A stretch of 47,908 nt of DNA, taken from NCBI RefSeq assembly GCF_000308775.1, contig NZ_BAGJ01000114.1, positions 1 through 47,908 on the forward strand, given 5' to 3'. How positions within the stretch are numbered: the first letter of the stretch is position 1; the number at the start of each line of letters is the position of its first letter. This DNA comes from Nocardia testacea NBRC 100365 (GTDB taxonomy: Bacteria > Actinomycetota > Actinomycetes > Mycobacteriales > Mycobacteriaceae). This document shows positions 25,068-33,250 of the stretch, one piece after another. The notes under the pieces were generated by a model that saw only the letters and a program-made list of their open reading frames with translations, was not told where the DNA came from and ran no database searches. The position numbers and the translations under genes were made by a program.

Positions 25068-25238
25068 GCGGCCGTGGCGGCGATGGCGCCAAACCGGCGC
25101 GAAGCGCGCGACGGGTGTCACACACCGTACGGGCCGGTTTCCGGGTGTGCTCGGTAACCGGCGATTCACCGATCACCCCCCGACACGTTGCCCGCTGCCG
25201 TACCGCTGGGCGTCCGGGTGCGCGATGCTGGACAGACC

Positions 25239-26339
25239 ATGCACAGTTACGGACGCGAACCCGGCGCGGACCCGTCGGGTACCGCGTGGGTCCGCCGCGC
25301 GCTCGCCCAGAGCGGCCGGCTGGTCGTGCGGGTGGCCGTCAAGGCATGGGACGACTCGATTTTCGCGAAATCAGCGGCCGCCGCGTTCTGGCAGACCCTG
25401 TCGCTGGTGCCGCTGCTGTTCGGATTGCTGGGCGGGCTCGGTTACGTCAGCGGCCTCTTCGGGCCCGACACCGTGGAGATCGTGGAATCGAAAGCCCTCA
25501 CGTTCAGTCGCGAGCTGTTCAGTCAGAGCGTGGTCACCGATCTGATCGAACCGACGATCCGCGATGTGCTCGGACGCGGCCGGGCGGCGTTCGTCTCGGT
25601 GGGTTTCGTGCTCTCGCTGTGGGCCGGGTCCTCGGCCATGGCGACCTTCGTCGACGCGATCGTGGAGGCGCACGGCCAGCAGGACGCCCGGAATCCGATC
25701 TGGCAGCGCATCTTCGCCCTGCTCCTCTACGTCCAGTTCCTGATCGCGGCGATCTTCATCCTGCCGCTCGTCGCGCTGGGCCCGGTGCTCATCGGGCGGA
25801 TACTGCCGGATTCGTGGCTGGAACCGGGCCTACGCCTGGTCGATACCTTCTACTACCCCGCGGTGGGATTACTGCTCATCGTCGGGCTGGCCACCCTGTA
25901 CAAACTCGCGCTGCACAGTTCGCTGCCCTACCACCGATTGTTCTGCGGGGCGCTGCTGGCGGCGGTGTTCTTCATGGCGGCCAGCGAGATCCTGCGCAGC
26001 TACCTGGCCCTGGTGACCCGGACGGGGGTCACCTACGGTGCGCTGGCCACCCCCATCGCCTTTCTGCTGTTCACGTTCTTCCTGGGTTTCGCGGTGATTC
26101 TCGGCGCGGAGTTCAACGCGGCGGTCCAGGAATTCTGGCCGGCCCGCGCCACCCGGATGGAGCAGTTCAAGGCCTGGCTGGCCAAACGCCGCAGCGCCGC
26201 ACAGGGTGCGGAGCAGACCGATCCGGCGGATCCGAAGGCCCACCGGATCCCGCGCCGACGCGGCGCCCGACGCGGCGACGACAGCGGTCCGGAGGGTGGT
26301 CCCGCCGGCGGGCGGCCCAGTCCGCTGGTCACGCGCTGA
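25239..26339 (+). CDS. YihY/BrkB family membrane protein
   Basis: A 366-residue integral membrane protein with about six membrane segments between 45 and 300 (SLVPLLFGLLGGLGYVSGLF, FVSVGFVLSLWAGSSAMATF, IFALLLYVQFLIAAIFILPL, VGLLLIVGLATLYKLAL, FCGALLAAVFFMAAS and PIAFLLFTFFLGFAVILGAE). The LSLWAGSSAMATFVDAI and FAVILGAEFNAAVQE segments are typical. The C-terminal 60 residues are charged and cytoplasmic. It resembles Rv2707. The family was misnamed ribonuclease BN; its substrate is unknown. The ATG at 25239 is the first start close to the family N-terminus. Confidence 0.88.
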   Translation: MHSYGREPGADPSGTAWVRRALAQSGRLVVRVAVKAWDDSIFAKSAAAAFWQTLSLVPLLFGLLGGLGYVSGLFGPDTVEIVESKALTFSRELFSQSVVTDLIEPTIRDVLGRGRAAFVSVGFVLSLWAGSSAMATFVDAIVEAHGQQDARNPIWQRIFALLLYVQFLIAAIFILPLVALGPVLIGRILPDSWLEPGLRLVDTFYYPAVGLLLIVGLATLYKLALHSSLPYHRLFCGALLAAVFFMAASEILRSYLALVTRTGVTYGALATPIAFLLFTFFLGFAVILGAEFNAAVQEFWPARATRMEQFKAWLAKRRSAAQGAEQTDPADPKAHRIPRRRGARRGDDSGPEGGPAGGRPSPLVTR

Positions 26340-26484
26340 TCGGCGCCCGCCGCTTCGCGTATCGAAATCTTCGCGCCGAGCCGGGATCGCTCCGCGCGCC
26401 CTGGCGCCCGGCGACCCGCCGCCGAGCTTTGCCCACGATCGTCCGCGCGGGAGCCCCCGGCTCACCGCGAGGGCGATCGGGGGG

Positions 26485-26730
26485 TCAGTCGCCCTTGCGG
26501 AGGGTCTCGTAGACCTTCTTGCACTCGGGGCATACCGGCGAACCGGGCTTCGGCGAACGCGTCACCGGGAAGACTTCACCGCACAGCGCGACCACCATGG
26601 TGCCCATCACGGCACTCTCGGCGATCTTGTCCTTCTTCACATAGTGGAAGAACTTGGGGGTGTCGTCACCGGTGGTCTCGTCGGTGGTCGTATCGGGCCG
26701 GACCAGAGTATCGGTACTCACGCCCTCCAT
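26485..26730 (-). CDS. DUF3039 small zinc-binding protein
   Basis: An 81-residue protein (77-78 if started at GTG 26721, VSTDTLVRPD, which is the usual family start). The core FFHYVKKDKIAESAVMG, VVALCGEVFPVTRS and SPVCPECKKVYETL is very close to recalled Rv2708c. Cys67 and Cys70, with His29 or Cys50, probably bind Zn. GGAGGG sits only 1 nt before the GTG, which is too close to work, whereas the ATG at 26730 fits a leaderless start after CATGAT. The start codon lies inside a perfect 17-bp palindrome (26728-26744). Function unknown. Confidence 0.88.
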   Translation of the reverse strand: MEGVSTDTLVRPDTTTDETTGDDTPKFFHYVKKDKIAESAVMGTMVVALCGEVFPVTRSPKPGSPVCPECKKVYETLRKGD

Positions 26731-26744
26731 GATGCCGCATCATG
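26728..26744. promoter_or_regulatory. Perfect 17-bp palindrome over the DUF3039 start codon
   Basis: CATGATGC-C-GCATCATG: 8-bp perfect arms with a single central base. Its left arm contains the complement of the DUF3039 ATG and its right arm overlaps the predicted -10. Binding of a dimeric regulator here would block transcription initiation. Confidence 0.55.
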
Positions 26745-27021
26745 ACACCGGGCCCGCACGATCATCCCCGTGACCGGGGCCGTACCGGTGTGTGGCGAAG
26801 GCGACGCCCCGGGTTCCACCGGCCCGGGACGGCGGCGGATGGCGACGGGGAGGCGCGAAAAAGCGGTCGGTCCGACCAGGAGAAGACACGGAACCCGGGC
26901 TCACGGCCGACCACGATCCGGCACCATTCGAAGGGGCTCGAACCCGGCGTCGCGGCCGTCGCACACGGTGACCGGTGGACGCGTTGTACACGGTGGTGGC
27001 GATAGTGCAAGACTCGAAGGT

Positions 27022-27462
27022 ATGCAGCAGCACGGCGAAGACTCCGAGCGCGGCTCGGAGCACCTCGACGCCGGTGCGAGCGGACCCGGTGCGCCTCCCG
27101 GCACACCGCGGCCGGCCCGTCCCTCTCGGTCGCGCGGATACTTTCCCGGCGACGACGCCAGACACGCGGCGCTGATCACGAAGGCCGCCCCGTCCTTCGA
27201 GGAGCAGCACCGGGCCCGGGTCCGCCGGTACACGATCATCATGGCGTTCCGGATCCCGGCGCTGATCCTGGCCGGGGTGGCCTACACGGTCTTCGGGAAC
27301 GCCCTGATCTCGATTCTCATCATGGCGGCCTCGGTACCTCTGCCGTGGATCGCGGTACTCATCGCCAACGACCGGCCGCCACGGGACAAGAACGAACCCA
27401 GCCGCTGGGATCGCCCGCGTCCCGCGCTGGAGGAACGCCGGCACGACCAGATCGACGGCTAG
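27022..27462 (+). CDS. DUF3099 family membrane protein
   Basis: A 146-residue protein with a hydrophilic N-terminus (1-65), a basic RVRRY segment, two membrane segments (about 72-91 and 95-116) forming a hairpin, and a charged C-terminus (NDRPPRDKNEPSRWDRP). It resembles Rv2709 (DUF3099), unknown function. The ATG at 27022 has GAAGG very close upstream, so the start is plausible but not certain; earlier codons in this frame are not family-like. Confidence 0.82.
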   Translation: MQQHGEDSERGSEHLDAGASGPGAPPGTPRPARPSRSRGYFPGDDARHAALITKAAPSFEEQHRARVRRYTIIMAFRIPALILAGVAYTVFGNALISILIMAASVPLPWIAVLIANDRPPRDKNEPSRWDRPRPALEERRHDQIDG

Positions 27463-27545
27463 ACCGCTCCTCACCGGCAGTCCGGCCGCAGCGCCACGGC
27501 GGTGCGGCCATCCGAGCGAGTGCGGTGAGGTGGCAGAGTACCGCT

Positions 27546-29069
27546 GTGCCCACCTACGGATCGACCGTCCGATCACCGCTGACCGCCCTCTGCCCGAATC
27601 TGCGCACCGCGCTGACCAGGGTCGGGTACGACGCCGACACCCTGCTGGCCACGCTGGGCGACGAAGCGCACAGCGCCCTGGGCCGCGGGGAGCCGGTGCC
27701 GGTGCGCCGGGCCGCGCGCGCGGCCGGTGAACTCGGCGCCCTCGTCCGACTGCTGCTTCTCGGTGACGCGCTGGAGGAGCGTGTGGCCGCCGCGGCGCTG
27801 GCCCCGGTCCGGATCGATGACGCCGTGGCGGCGGGGTTGCTGACCCGCTCGGCCGGCGAGGTCCGCGCGGCGCTGGACCTGCGCCCGACCGATACCGGCG
27901 CGGGCAACCGCTGGATCCTGTCCGACCTCGACGATTCGATGCACCGCCGCACCTTGACCGAGGACCATGTGCTCGGGGTCGGCCACGCCTCGCTCTCCCT
28001 GCTGCGGGCCACCCCGACGGCACCGGTCGGCTCGGTGCTGGATCTGGGCACCGGCTGCGGTATCCAGGCCGTGCACGCCGCGGCCTACGCCCGCTCGGTC
28101 ACCGCCACGGATGTGAACCCACGCGCGCTCTGGCTTGCCGAGGCCACCGCGGCGCTCAACGAGCTGGATATCGACCTGGTGCAGGGGTCGTGGTTCGACC
28201 CGGTCGCCGGGCGCCGGTTCGATCAGGTGGTGGCCAATCCGCCCTTCGTGGTCGGGCCCGCCCGGATCGAGCACACCTACCGTGATTCCGGGCTCGCCCT
28301 GGACGGCGCGAGCGAACTGGTGATCTCGGGTGTCCCCGAACTGCTGGCCCCCGGCGGGACCGCCGCGGTGCTGGCCGCCTGGGTGCACACCGAGACCCAG
28401 GACTGGCGGCAGCGTGTCTCGAGCTGGTTGCCCGCGCACGGTATCGACGCCTGGGTCGTCCAGCGCGATGTCGCCGACCCCGCGCTGTACGTGGGCACCT
28501 GGCTGCGCGACGCCGGTCTCGATCCGCGCACCCCCGAGGCCCAGCAGCGGGCCGAGGAATGGCTGACCGCGCTGGAGCAGGCCGGGGTGACCGGTATCGG
28601 TTTCGGCTTCGTCTACCTGCGCGCGGTGGACGCGCCGACCGAACTGCTGGCCGAGGACCTCACCCACGGCTTCGACGATCCGCTGGGCCCGGAAGCGCTG
28701 GCCTACTTCCGCCGATCCGCCTGGTTGCGCGATATCGCCGCGGACCCGGACCGGGCCCGGCGCTCGCGCTACCGGATCGACCCGGCGACCGCGCTCGAGC
28801 GGGTGTCGCTACCGGGTGAGCAGGGCTGGGAGCAGCAGGTGATCCGCCTGCACCGGGGCGACGGACCACGCTGGCAGCACGAAGTGGACGAGACGACGGT
28901 CTCCCTGCTGGCGGGAATGCGCTCCGACGGCCTGCCGTTGTACGAACTGATCGAACTGCTGGCACTGTCACAGGGAGCGGAGGAGGTCTCCCCCGAGTTC
29001 GCGGACGCCGCTCTCGGAGTGGTCACCGGTTTGGTGCGGCACGGGTTGATCCACCCGGTACCGCACTAG
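27546..29069 (+). CDS. Class I SAM-dependent methyltransferase with NPPF motif
   Basis: A 507-residue protein. Residues 1-130 form an N-terminal helical domain. The Rossmann SAM-binding motif VLDLGTGCGIQ is at 164-174, the acidic loop ATDVNPRA at 187-194, and the catalytic NPPF at 231-234, as in methyltransferases acting on an amide or exocyclic amino nitrogen (PrmC/HemK, RsmC, N6-adenine enzymes). The C-terminal 200 residues are a family-specific domain. The substrate could be a protein glutamine or an RNA base; I cannot tell. The GTG at 27546 follows CAGAGT by 6 nt, so a leaderless start is likely. It lies just before sigB, 176 nt apart. Confidence 0.82.
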   Translation: MPTYGSTVRSPLTALCPNLRTALTRVGYDADTLLATLGDEAHSALGRGEPVPVRRAARAAGELGALVRLLLLGDALEERVAAAALAPVRIDDAVAAGLLTRSAGEVRAALDLRPTDTGAGNRWILSDLDDSMHRRTLTEDHVLGVGHASLSLLRATPTAPVGSVLDLGTGCGIQAVHAAAYARSVTATDVNPRALWLAEATAALNELDIDLVQGSWFDPVAGRRFDQVVANPPFVVGPARIEHTYRDSGLALDGASELVISGVPELLAPGGTAAVLAAWVHTETQDWRQRVSSWLPAHGIDAWVVQRDVADPALYVGTWLRDAGLDPRTPEAQQRAEEWLTALEQAGVTGIGFGFVYLRAVDAPTELLAEDLTHGFDDPLGPEALAYFRRSAWLRDIAADPDRARRSRYRIDPATALERVSLPGEQGWEQQVIRLHRGDGPRWQHEVDETTVSLLAGMRSDGLPLYELIELLALSQGAEEVSPEFADAALGVVTGLVRHGLIHPVPH

Positions 29070-29183
29070 GGCCGCGACCCCACCGCGTGCTCCGCCGCCT
29101 GTCGAGGGGTTCTCGTTCTCAGGAACTTCTCAGAACGTCACAGTGAAAACCGCAGTTCAGAGCGGTTTATCCGTGCCCGGCGA

Positions 29184-29211
29184 GGGAACTTTCCCTATGT
29201 CGGGTCCGTTG
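29184..29211 (+). promoter_or_regulatory. ECF-type (SigE/SigH-like) promoter of sigB
   Basis: GGGAAC at 29184-29189 and CGTTG at 29207-29211 are separated by 17 nt, matching the GGAAC-N17-CGTT pattern used by SigH/SigR- and SigE-type ECF factors. It lies 35 nt before the sigB ATG. In mycobacteria sigB is known to be transcribed by SigE and SigH, so the placement is meaningful. Confidence 0.65.
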
Positions 29212-29245
29212 TTCGGAGTGAGACACCACCGACAGGAGGCAAGTC

Positions 29246-30214
29246 ATGACAAGCCCCGCCACCACTCGTGTGCGCCCCACCGATTCGGACCTCGACGCTC
29301 AGAGCCCCGCCGCCGACCTGGTACGTGTGTACCTGAACGGAATCGGCCGGACCGCGCTCCTCACAGCTGCCGACGAAGTCGAACTGGCCAAGCGCATCGA
29401 GGCGGGTCTCTACGCCCAGCACCTGCTGGAGACCGGCAAGCGTCTGTCGGCGACCCGCAAGCGTGATCTGGCCATGGTCGTCCGGGAGGGTCAGGCCGCG
29501 CGGTCGCACCTGCTGGAAGCCAACCTTCGCCTGGTCGTCTCGCTCGCCAAGCGGTACACGGGCCGCGGGATGCCGCTGCTGGATCTCATCCAGGAGGGCA
29601 ATCTGGGCCTGATCCGCGCGATGGAGAAGTTCGACTACGCGAAGGGCTTCAAATTCTCGACCTACGCCACCTGGTGGATCCGGCAGGCGATCACCAGAGG
29701 TATGGCCGATCAGAGCCGCACCATCCGGCTGCCGGTCCATCTGGTCGAACAGGTCAACAAGCTCGCCCGGATCAAGCGCGAACTACATCAGCAGCTCGGC
29801 CGGGAGGCCACCGACGAGGAACTCGCGGCCGAATCGGGGATCGCGGTGGAGAAGATCGCCGATCTGCTCGACCACAGCCGCGATCCGGTGAGCCTGGACA
29901 TGCCGGTGGGTAACGACGAAGAAGCCCCCCTGGGCGATTTCATCGAGGACTCCGAAGCCACCTCGGCCGAGAGCGCGGTCATCGCCGGCCTGCTGCATCA
30001 CGATGTGCGCAGTGTGCTCAACACGCTCGACGAACGCGAACAGCAGGTGATCCGGCTGCGGTTCGGCCTGGACGACGGCCAGCCGCGCACCTTGGACCAG
30101 ATCGGCAAGCTGTTCGGTCTGTCCCGGGAACGTGTCCGGCAGATCGAGCGCGAGGTGATGTCCAAACTCCGTAAGGGCGAGCGGGCGGACCGGCTGCGCG
30201 CCTACGCGAGCTGA
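29246..30214 (+). CDS. sigB: Primary-like sigma factor SigB
   Basis: A 322-residue group 2 sigma factor, closely similar to SigA over regions 1.2-4 but without its long Lys/Ala-rich N-terminus. Region 1.2 is at about 20-52 ([20 protein letters not shown]). Region 2 is at about 88-163 ([35 protein letters not shown]). Region 4 is at 255-315 with [20 protein letters not shown]. The ATG at 29246 follows ACAGGAGG. The ECF-type promoter upstream suggests induction by oxidative or envelope stress. A hairpin terminator follows 20 nt after the stop. Confidence 0.96.
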   Translation: MTSPATTRVRPTDSDLDAQSPAADLVRVYLNGIGRTALLTAADEVELAKRIEAGLYAQHLLETGKRLSATRKRDLAMVVREGQAARSHLLEANLRLVVSLAKRYTGRGMPLLDLIQEGNLGLIRAMEKFDYAKGFKFSTYATWWIRQAITRGMADQSRTIRLPVHLVEQVNKLARIKRELHQQLGREATDEELAAESGIAVEKIADLLDHSRDPVSLDMPVGNDEEAPLGDFIEDSEATSAESAVIAGLLHHDVRSVLNTLDEREQQVIRLRFGLDDGQPRTLDQIGKLFGLSRERVRQIEREVMSKLRKGERADRLRAYAS

Positions 30215-30233
30215 CACAGCACCCACCAGGAAA

Positions 30234-30261
30234 TGTGACCGGCCGGTTTCGGCCGGTCACA
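30234..30261 (+). terminator. 12-bp perfect hairpin after sigB
   Basis: Arms TGTGACCGGCCG (30234-30245) and CGGCCGGTCACA (30250-30261) around a GTTT tetraloop, starting 20 nt after the sigB stop. No U-tract. The convergent acyltransferase gene ends nearly 290 nt further on, so it most likely serves sigB. Confidence 0.8.
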
Positions 30262-30550
30262 CCTGTATCCCGGGTGCACACCGTCTTTCCGAACCCGGGC
30301 GACGACCGCGAGGTCACGACCGAGAAGGCAACCAACGCACCCCCGCTGGCGGGACTTCACCGCCACCTTGCGGCGGCGTCGGCCCGTCCGAGCCCCAGGG
30401 ACGAATGGGTGAACGAGGTCGCCGACTCCGGGTTCGCCCGTGGACAGCGAACGGGTGCCGACGCCCCCCGGTAGGTCTCGCGCCCTCCGCGGCCACCGTC
30501 CCCTCGCCACCGGCCGCGGAGGCGCCGGCCGGCAACAAGTGCCCGGCAAC
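30262..30550. other. 289-bp gap between sigB terminator and the acyltransferase stop
   Basis: Open frames in this gap are short and lack start signals. I see no gene, repeat or clear signal here beyond weak CCGCC/GGCGG dyads near 30360, any of which might terminate the convergent acyltransferase operon. Confidence 0.4.
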
Positions 30551-33250
30551 CTACCCCAATCGACGCGGCCCGGTGTCGAAGCGGCTCGGCTGCGGACCGA
30601 CCCGGGCGCGGGCATAGAGGATCGCCGCCGATTCCGGGGCGGCCAGTACCGGCTCGAAAGAAAGTTCCCGCATTTCAGGGAGATCGTCGAACATCGCCGA
30701 GATACGCCGGGCGAGTTCGATGAGAGCCGCTTTGTCCACCCGGGGGCTGGCCGGTGTTCCGTTCAGCAACGGTGCGGCGCGCGGCGCATCGATCAGCGCG
30801 GCGGCTTCCTGCGCCGATAGCGGCAGTGCCCGATAGGCACGATCACCGAGGAGTTCGATGATCGGCCCGGACAGCCCGAATTCGATCACCGAACCGAACG
30901 CCGGGTCGTCCTGTACCTTCAGCACACAGCCGACTCCCTTGGGCGCCATCCGCTGGATGTGCAGCAGCGGATCACCGCACAGCTCCACCAGATCGCGATA
31001 GGCCTGGCGGACCGCGTCCGGGCGCCACAGGTCCAGCCGCACCCAGCTCATATCGGGGCGCCGCCGCCAGCTCTCGTTGGTCGCCTTCGCCGCCACCGGA
31101 TAGCCCAGTTCCTCGGCCGCCGCCACGGCCGCCTCGGCATCGCGGACCGCCCGGAATTCCACCACGGAGATGCCATAGCAGTCGAGCAGCGCGACGGTCT
31201 CGTCATCGGTCAGCCACCGCCCGGCCGGATCGGTCATCCACTGTTCCATCAGGCGCACGGCCCGCTCGCTGTCGATACCTGCCGGCCGCCCGTTCTCGTC
31301 GCCGGTGTGCACGGTATCGGCGGCCGGGGACGCGGGCAGGTCGCGCCAGCGCGCGTAACGATGCACCCTGGCCAGCGCGCGGACCGCGCGCGCCGGATCG
31401 GGGAAGGACGGAATGGAACCGCGGATGGCGGCCGCACCGGGACCACGGACGGCCAGCAGGTTCGGAATGCCGTCACCGCTCGCGAAGGTGGTGAGGACCG
31501 GTTTGGTCGCGGCCACCGAGGCCACGGCCGCCCGGATCGCCTCGGCATATCCGGTCTGCGGCAGCGGAATCGGCGGCGCGAAGATGACGATCACGGCATC
31601 GGTGTTCTCGGCTTCGAGTGCCGCGGCGACAGCGATCCGGAAGTCCTCGGGCGTGGCCTGCGGACCGAGGTCCACCGGCTCCACCACGGTGAGCCCCTCA
31701 CTGCGCGCCGCGTCGGAGGTCAGCCAGTTGAGAGCGGCGCTGTTGCCCACGACGGCCGGCCGGGGTCCGCGGGGCAGCGGCTGATAGCCCAGCAGAGCCG
31801 CGCAATCGAACATCTCGGATATCGAATCCGCCTGCACCACACCCGATTGCGCGAACAGATCGCGCACGATGGACCGATCCAGACCACCGTCCGACATCCC
31901 GGGCGCGGCCAACCGGCTGGGACTCACCGCGACGATCGGTTTGTTGCGGGCCACCCGGCGCGCGATACGGGAGAATTTGCGCGGATTACCGAAACTCTCC
32001 AGGTACAGCAGGATCACATCGGTGTCGGCGTCGGTGTCCCAGTACTGCAGCAGGTCGTTGCCGGAGACGTCGGCCCGGTTACCGGCGGAGACGAAGGTGG
32101 ACAAGCCCAGGTTGCGGGTGGCGGCCTCGGCGAGGATCGCCACCCCGAGCGGCCCCGACTGACAGAAGAATCCGATCCGCCCGCGGCCCGGCAACAGAGT
32201 CGCCAGCGTGGCATTGAGACCGACCGCCGGATCGGTGTTCGCGATACCCAGCGCGCTCGGCCCGACCACGCGCATGCCGTGTCCCCGGGCGGCCGCGACC
32301 AGTTCGGCCTCCGCATTGCGACCCTGCTCCCCCGTCTCCCCGAACCCCGCCGACAGCACCAGCAGACCTTTGACGCCCTTGGCCATACAGTCGTCGAGAA
32401 CCGAACCGATGGCGGCCGCGGGCACCGCGACGACGGCCAGGTCCACCTCGTCCGGGATATCGCGAACCGTCGGATACGCGTGGACACCACGGACCGAGCG
32501 CCGCTCGGGGTTCACCGGGTACACCGCTCCCTGGAACGTTCCGTCCAGCAGATTGGCCAGCACCACCCCGCCGACGCGGGCGGTGCTGGGCGTCGCGCCG
32601 ATCACGGCCACCGAGCGCGGGGCCAGCAGATTGCCCACACTGCGCGCCTCCGAGGCCCGTTCCCGCGCGTCGCGCACCGAGCGCAGCGCCTCGGTGGGGT
32701 CGATGGCGAATTCCAGATGCAGCACCGAACCGTCCCGGCTGCGCTCCACCTGATAGCCCGCCTCACGGAACACGGTCACCATCACCGTGTTCTCGGCCAG
32801 TACCTCGGCGACGAAGGTGTCGATCCGGTTCTCCGCGGCCGCGCCGGCCAGATGTTCCAGCAGGATCGAGCCGAGCCCGCGTCCCTGATGCTCGTCGGCC
32901 ACCACGAAGGCGACCTCCGCCGCGCGCGAGCCGGTGCGGTCCAGGATCTCGTACCGCCCGACCGCGATGATCGCGTCCCCCAAGACGACGACCAGCCCCA
33001 CCCGGTCCCGATAGTCGAGGTGGGTGGTGCGGTGCAGATCCTTCGGCGATATTCGCGGATAGGGCCCGAAATACCGCAGGTAGCGGCTGCGCTCGGACAG
33101 GGCGGTGTGGAATCGCTGCAGTTCCTCGGCATCGGCCGGAATGATCGGGCGCACTCGCACCACACCGCCGTCGGAGGCCAGTACATCGGCCTGCCAGTGC
33201 AGCGGCGCCGGCGGCGGATCGTCGGGAACACGGTCGGTGAGGTCAGTCAC
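30551..33250 (-). CDS. Bifunctional GNAT acyltransferase / NDP-forming acyl-CoA synthetase-like protein (Pat type)
   Basis: An 899-residue fusion. The GNAT domain is at about 30-185, with the acetyl-CoA loop ADEHQGRGLGSILLEHL at about 118-134. A CoA-binding Rossmann domain starts near 205 (PRSVAVIGATPSTARVGG), followed by succinyl-CoA-ligase-like domains (CQSGPLGVAILAEAA) and an ATP-grasp region near 690-880 (GYPVAAKATNES). Proteins with these domains are protein lysine acyltransferases that control acetyl-CoA synthetase; the GNAT-first order is the one recalled from Streptomyces Pat. The GTG at 33250 has GGAGG 6 nt upstream and overlaps the acuC stop by 8 nt. The pairing with a deacetylase argues for reversible lysine acylation. 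Confidence 0.88.
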   Translation of the reverse strand: MTDLTDRVPDDPPPAPLHWQADVLASDGGVVRVRPIIPADAEELQRFHTALSERSRYLRYFGPYPRISPKDLHRTTHLDYRDRVGLVVVLGDAIIAVGRYEILDRTGSRAAEVAFVVADEHQGRGLGSILLEHLAGAAAENRIDTFVAEVLAENTVMVTVFREAGYQVERSRDGSVLHLEFAIDPTEALRSVRDARERASEARSVGNLLAPRSVAVIGATPSTARVGGVVLANLLDGTFQGAVYPVNPERRSVRGVHAYPTVRDIPDEVDLAVVAVPAAAIGSVLDDCMAKGVKGLLVLSAGFGETGEQGRNAEAELVAAARGHGMRVVGPSALGIANTDPAVGLNATLATLLPGRGRIGFFCQSGPLGVAILAEAATRNLGLSTFVSAGNRADVSGNDLLQYWDTDADTDVILLYLESFGNPRKFSRIARRVARNKPIVAVSPSRLAAPGMSDGGLDRSIVRDLFAQSGVVQADSISEMFDCAALLGYQPLPRGPRPAVVGNSAALNWLTSDAARSEGLTVVEPVDLGPQATPEDFRIAVAAALEAENTDAVIVIFAPPIPLPQTGYAEAIRAAVASVAATKPVLTTFASGDGIPNLLAVRGPGAAAIRGSIPSFPDPARAVRALARVHRYARWRDLPASPAADTVHTGDENGRPAGIDSERAVRLMEQWMTDPAGRWLTDDETVALLDCYGISVVEFRAVRDAEAAVAAAEELGYPVAAKATNESWRRRPDMSWVRLDLWRPDAVRQAYRDLVELCGDPLLHIQRMAPKGVGCVLKVQDDPAFGSVIEFGLSGPIIELLGDRAYRALPLSAQEAAALIDAPRAAPLLNGTPASPRVDKAALIELARRISAMFDDLPEMRELSFEPVLAAPESAAILYARARVGPQPSRFDTGPRRLG

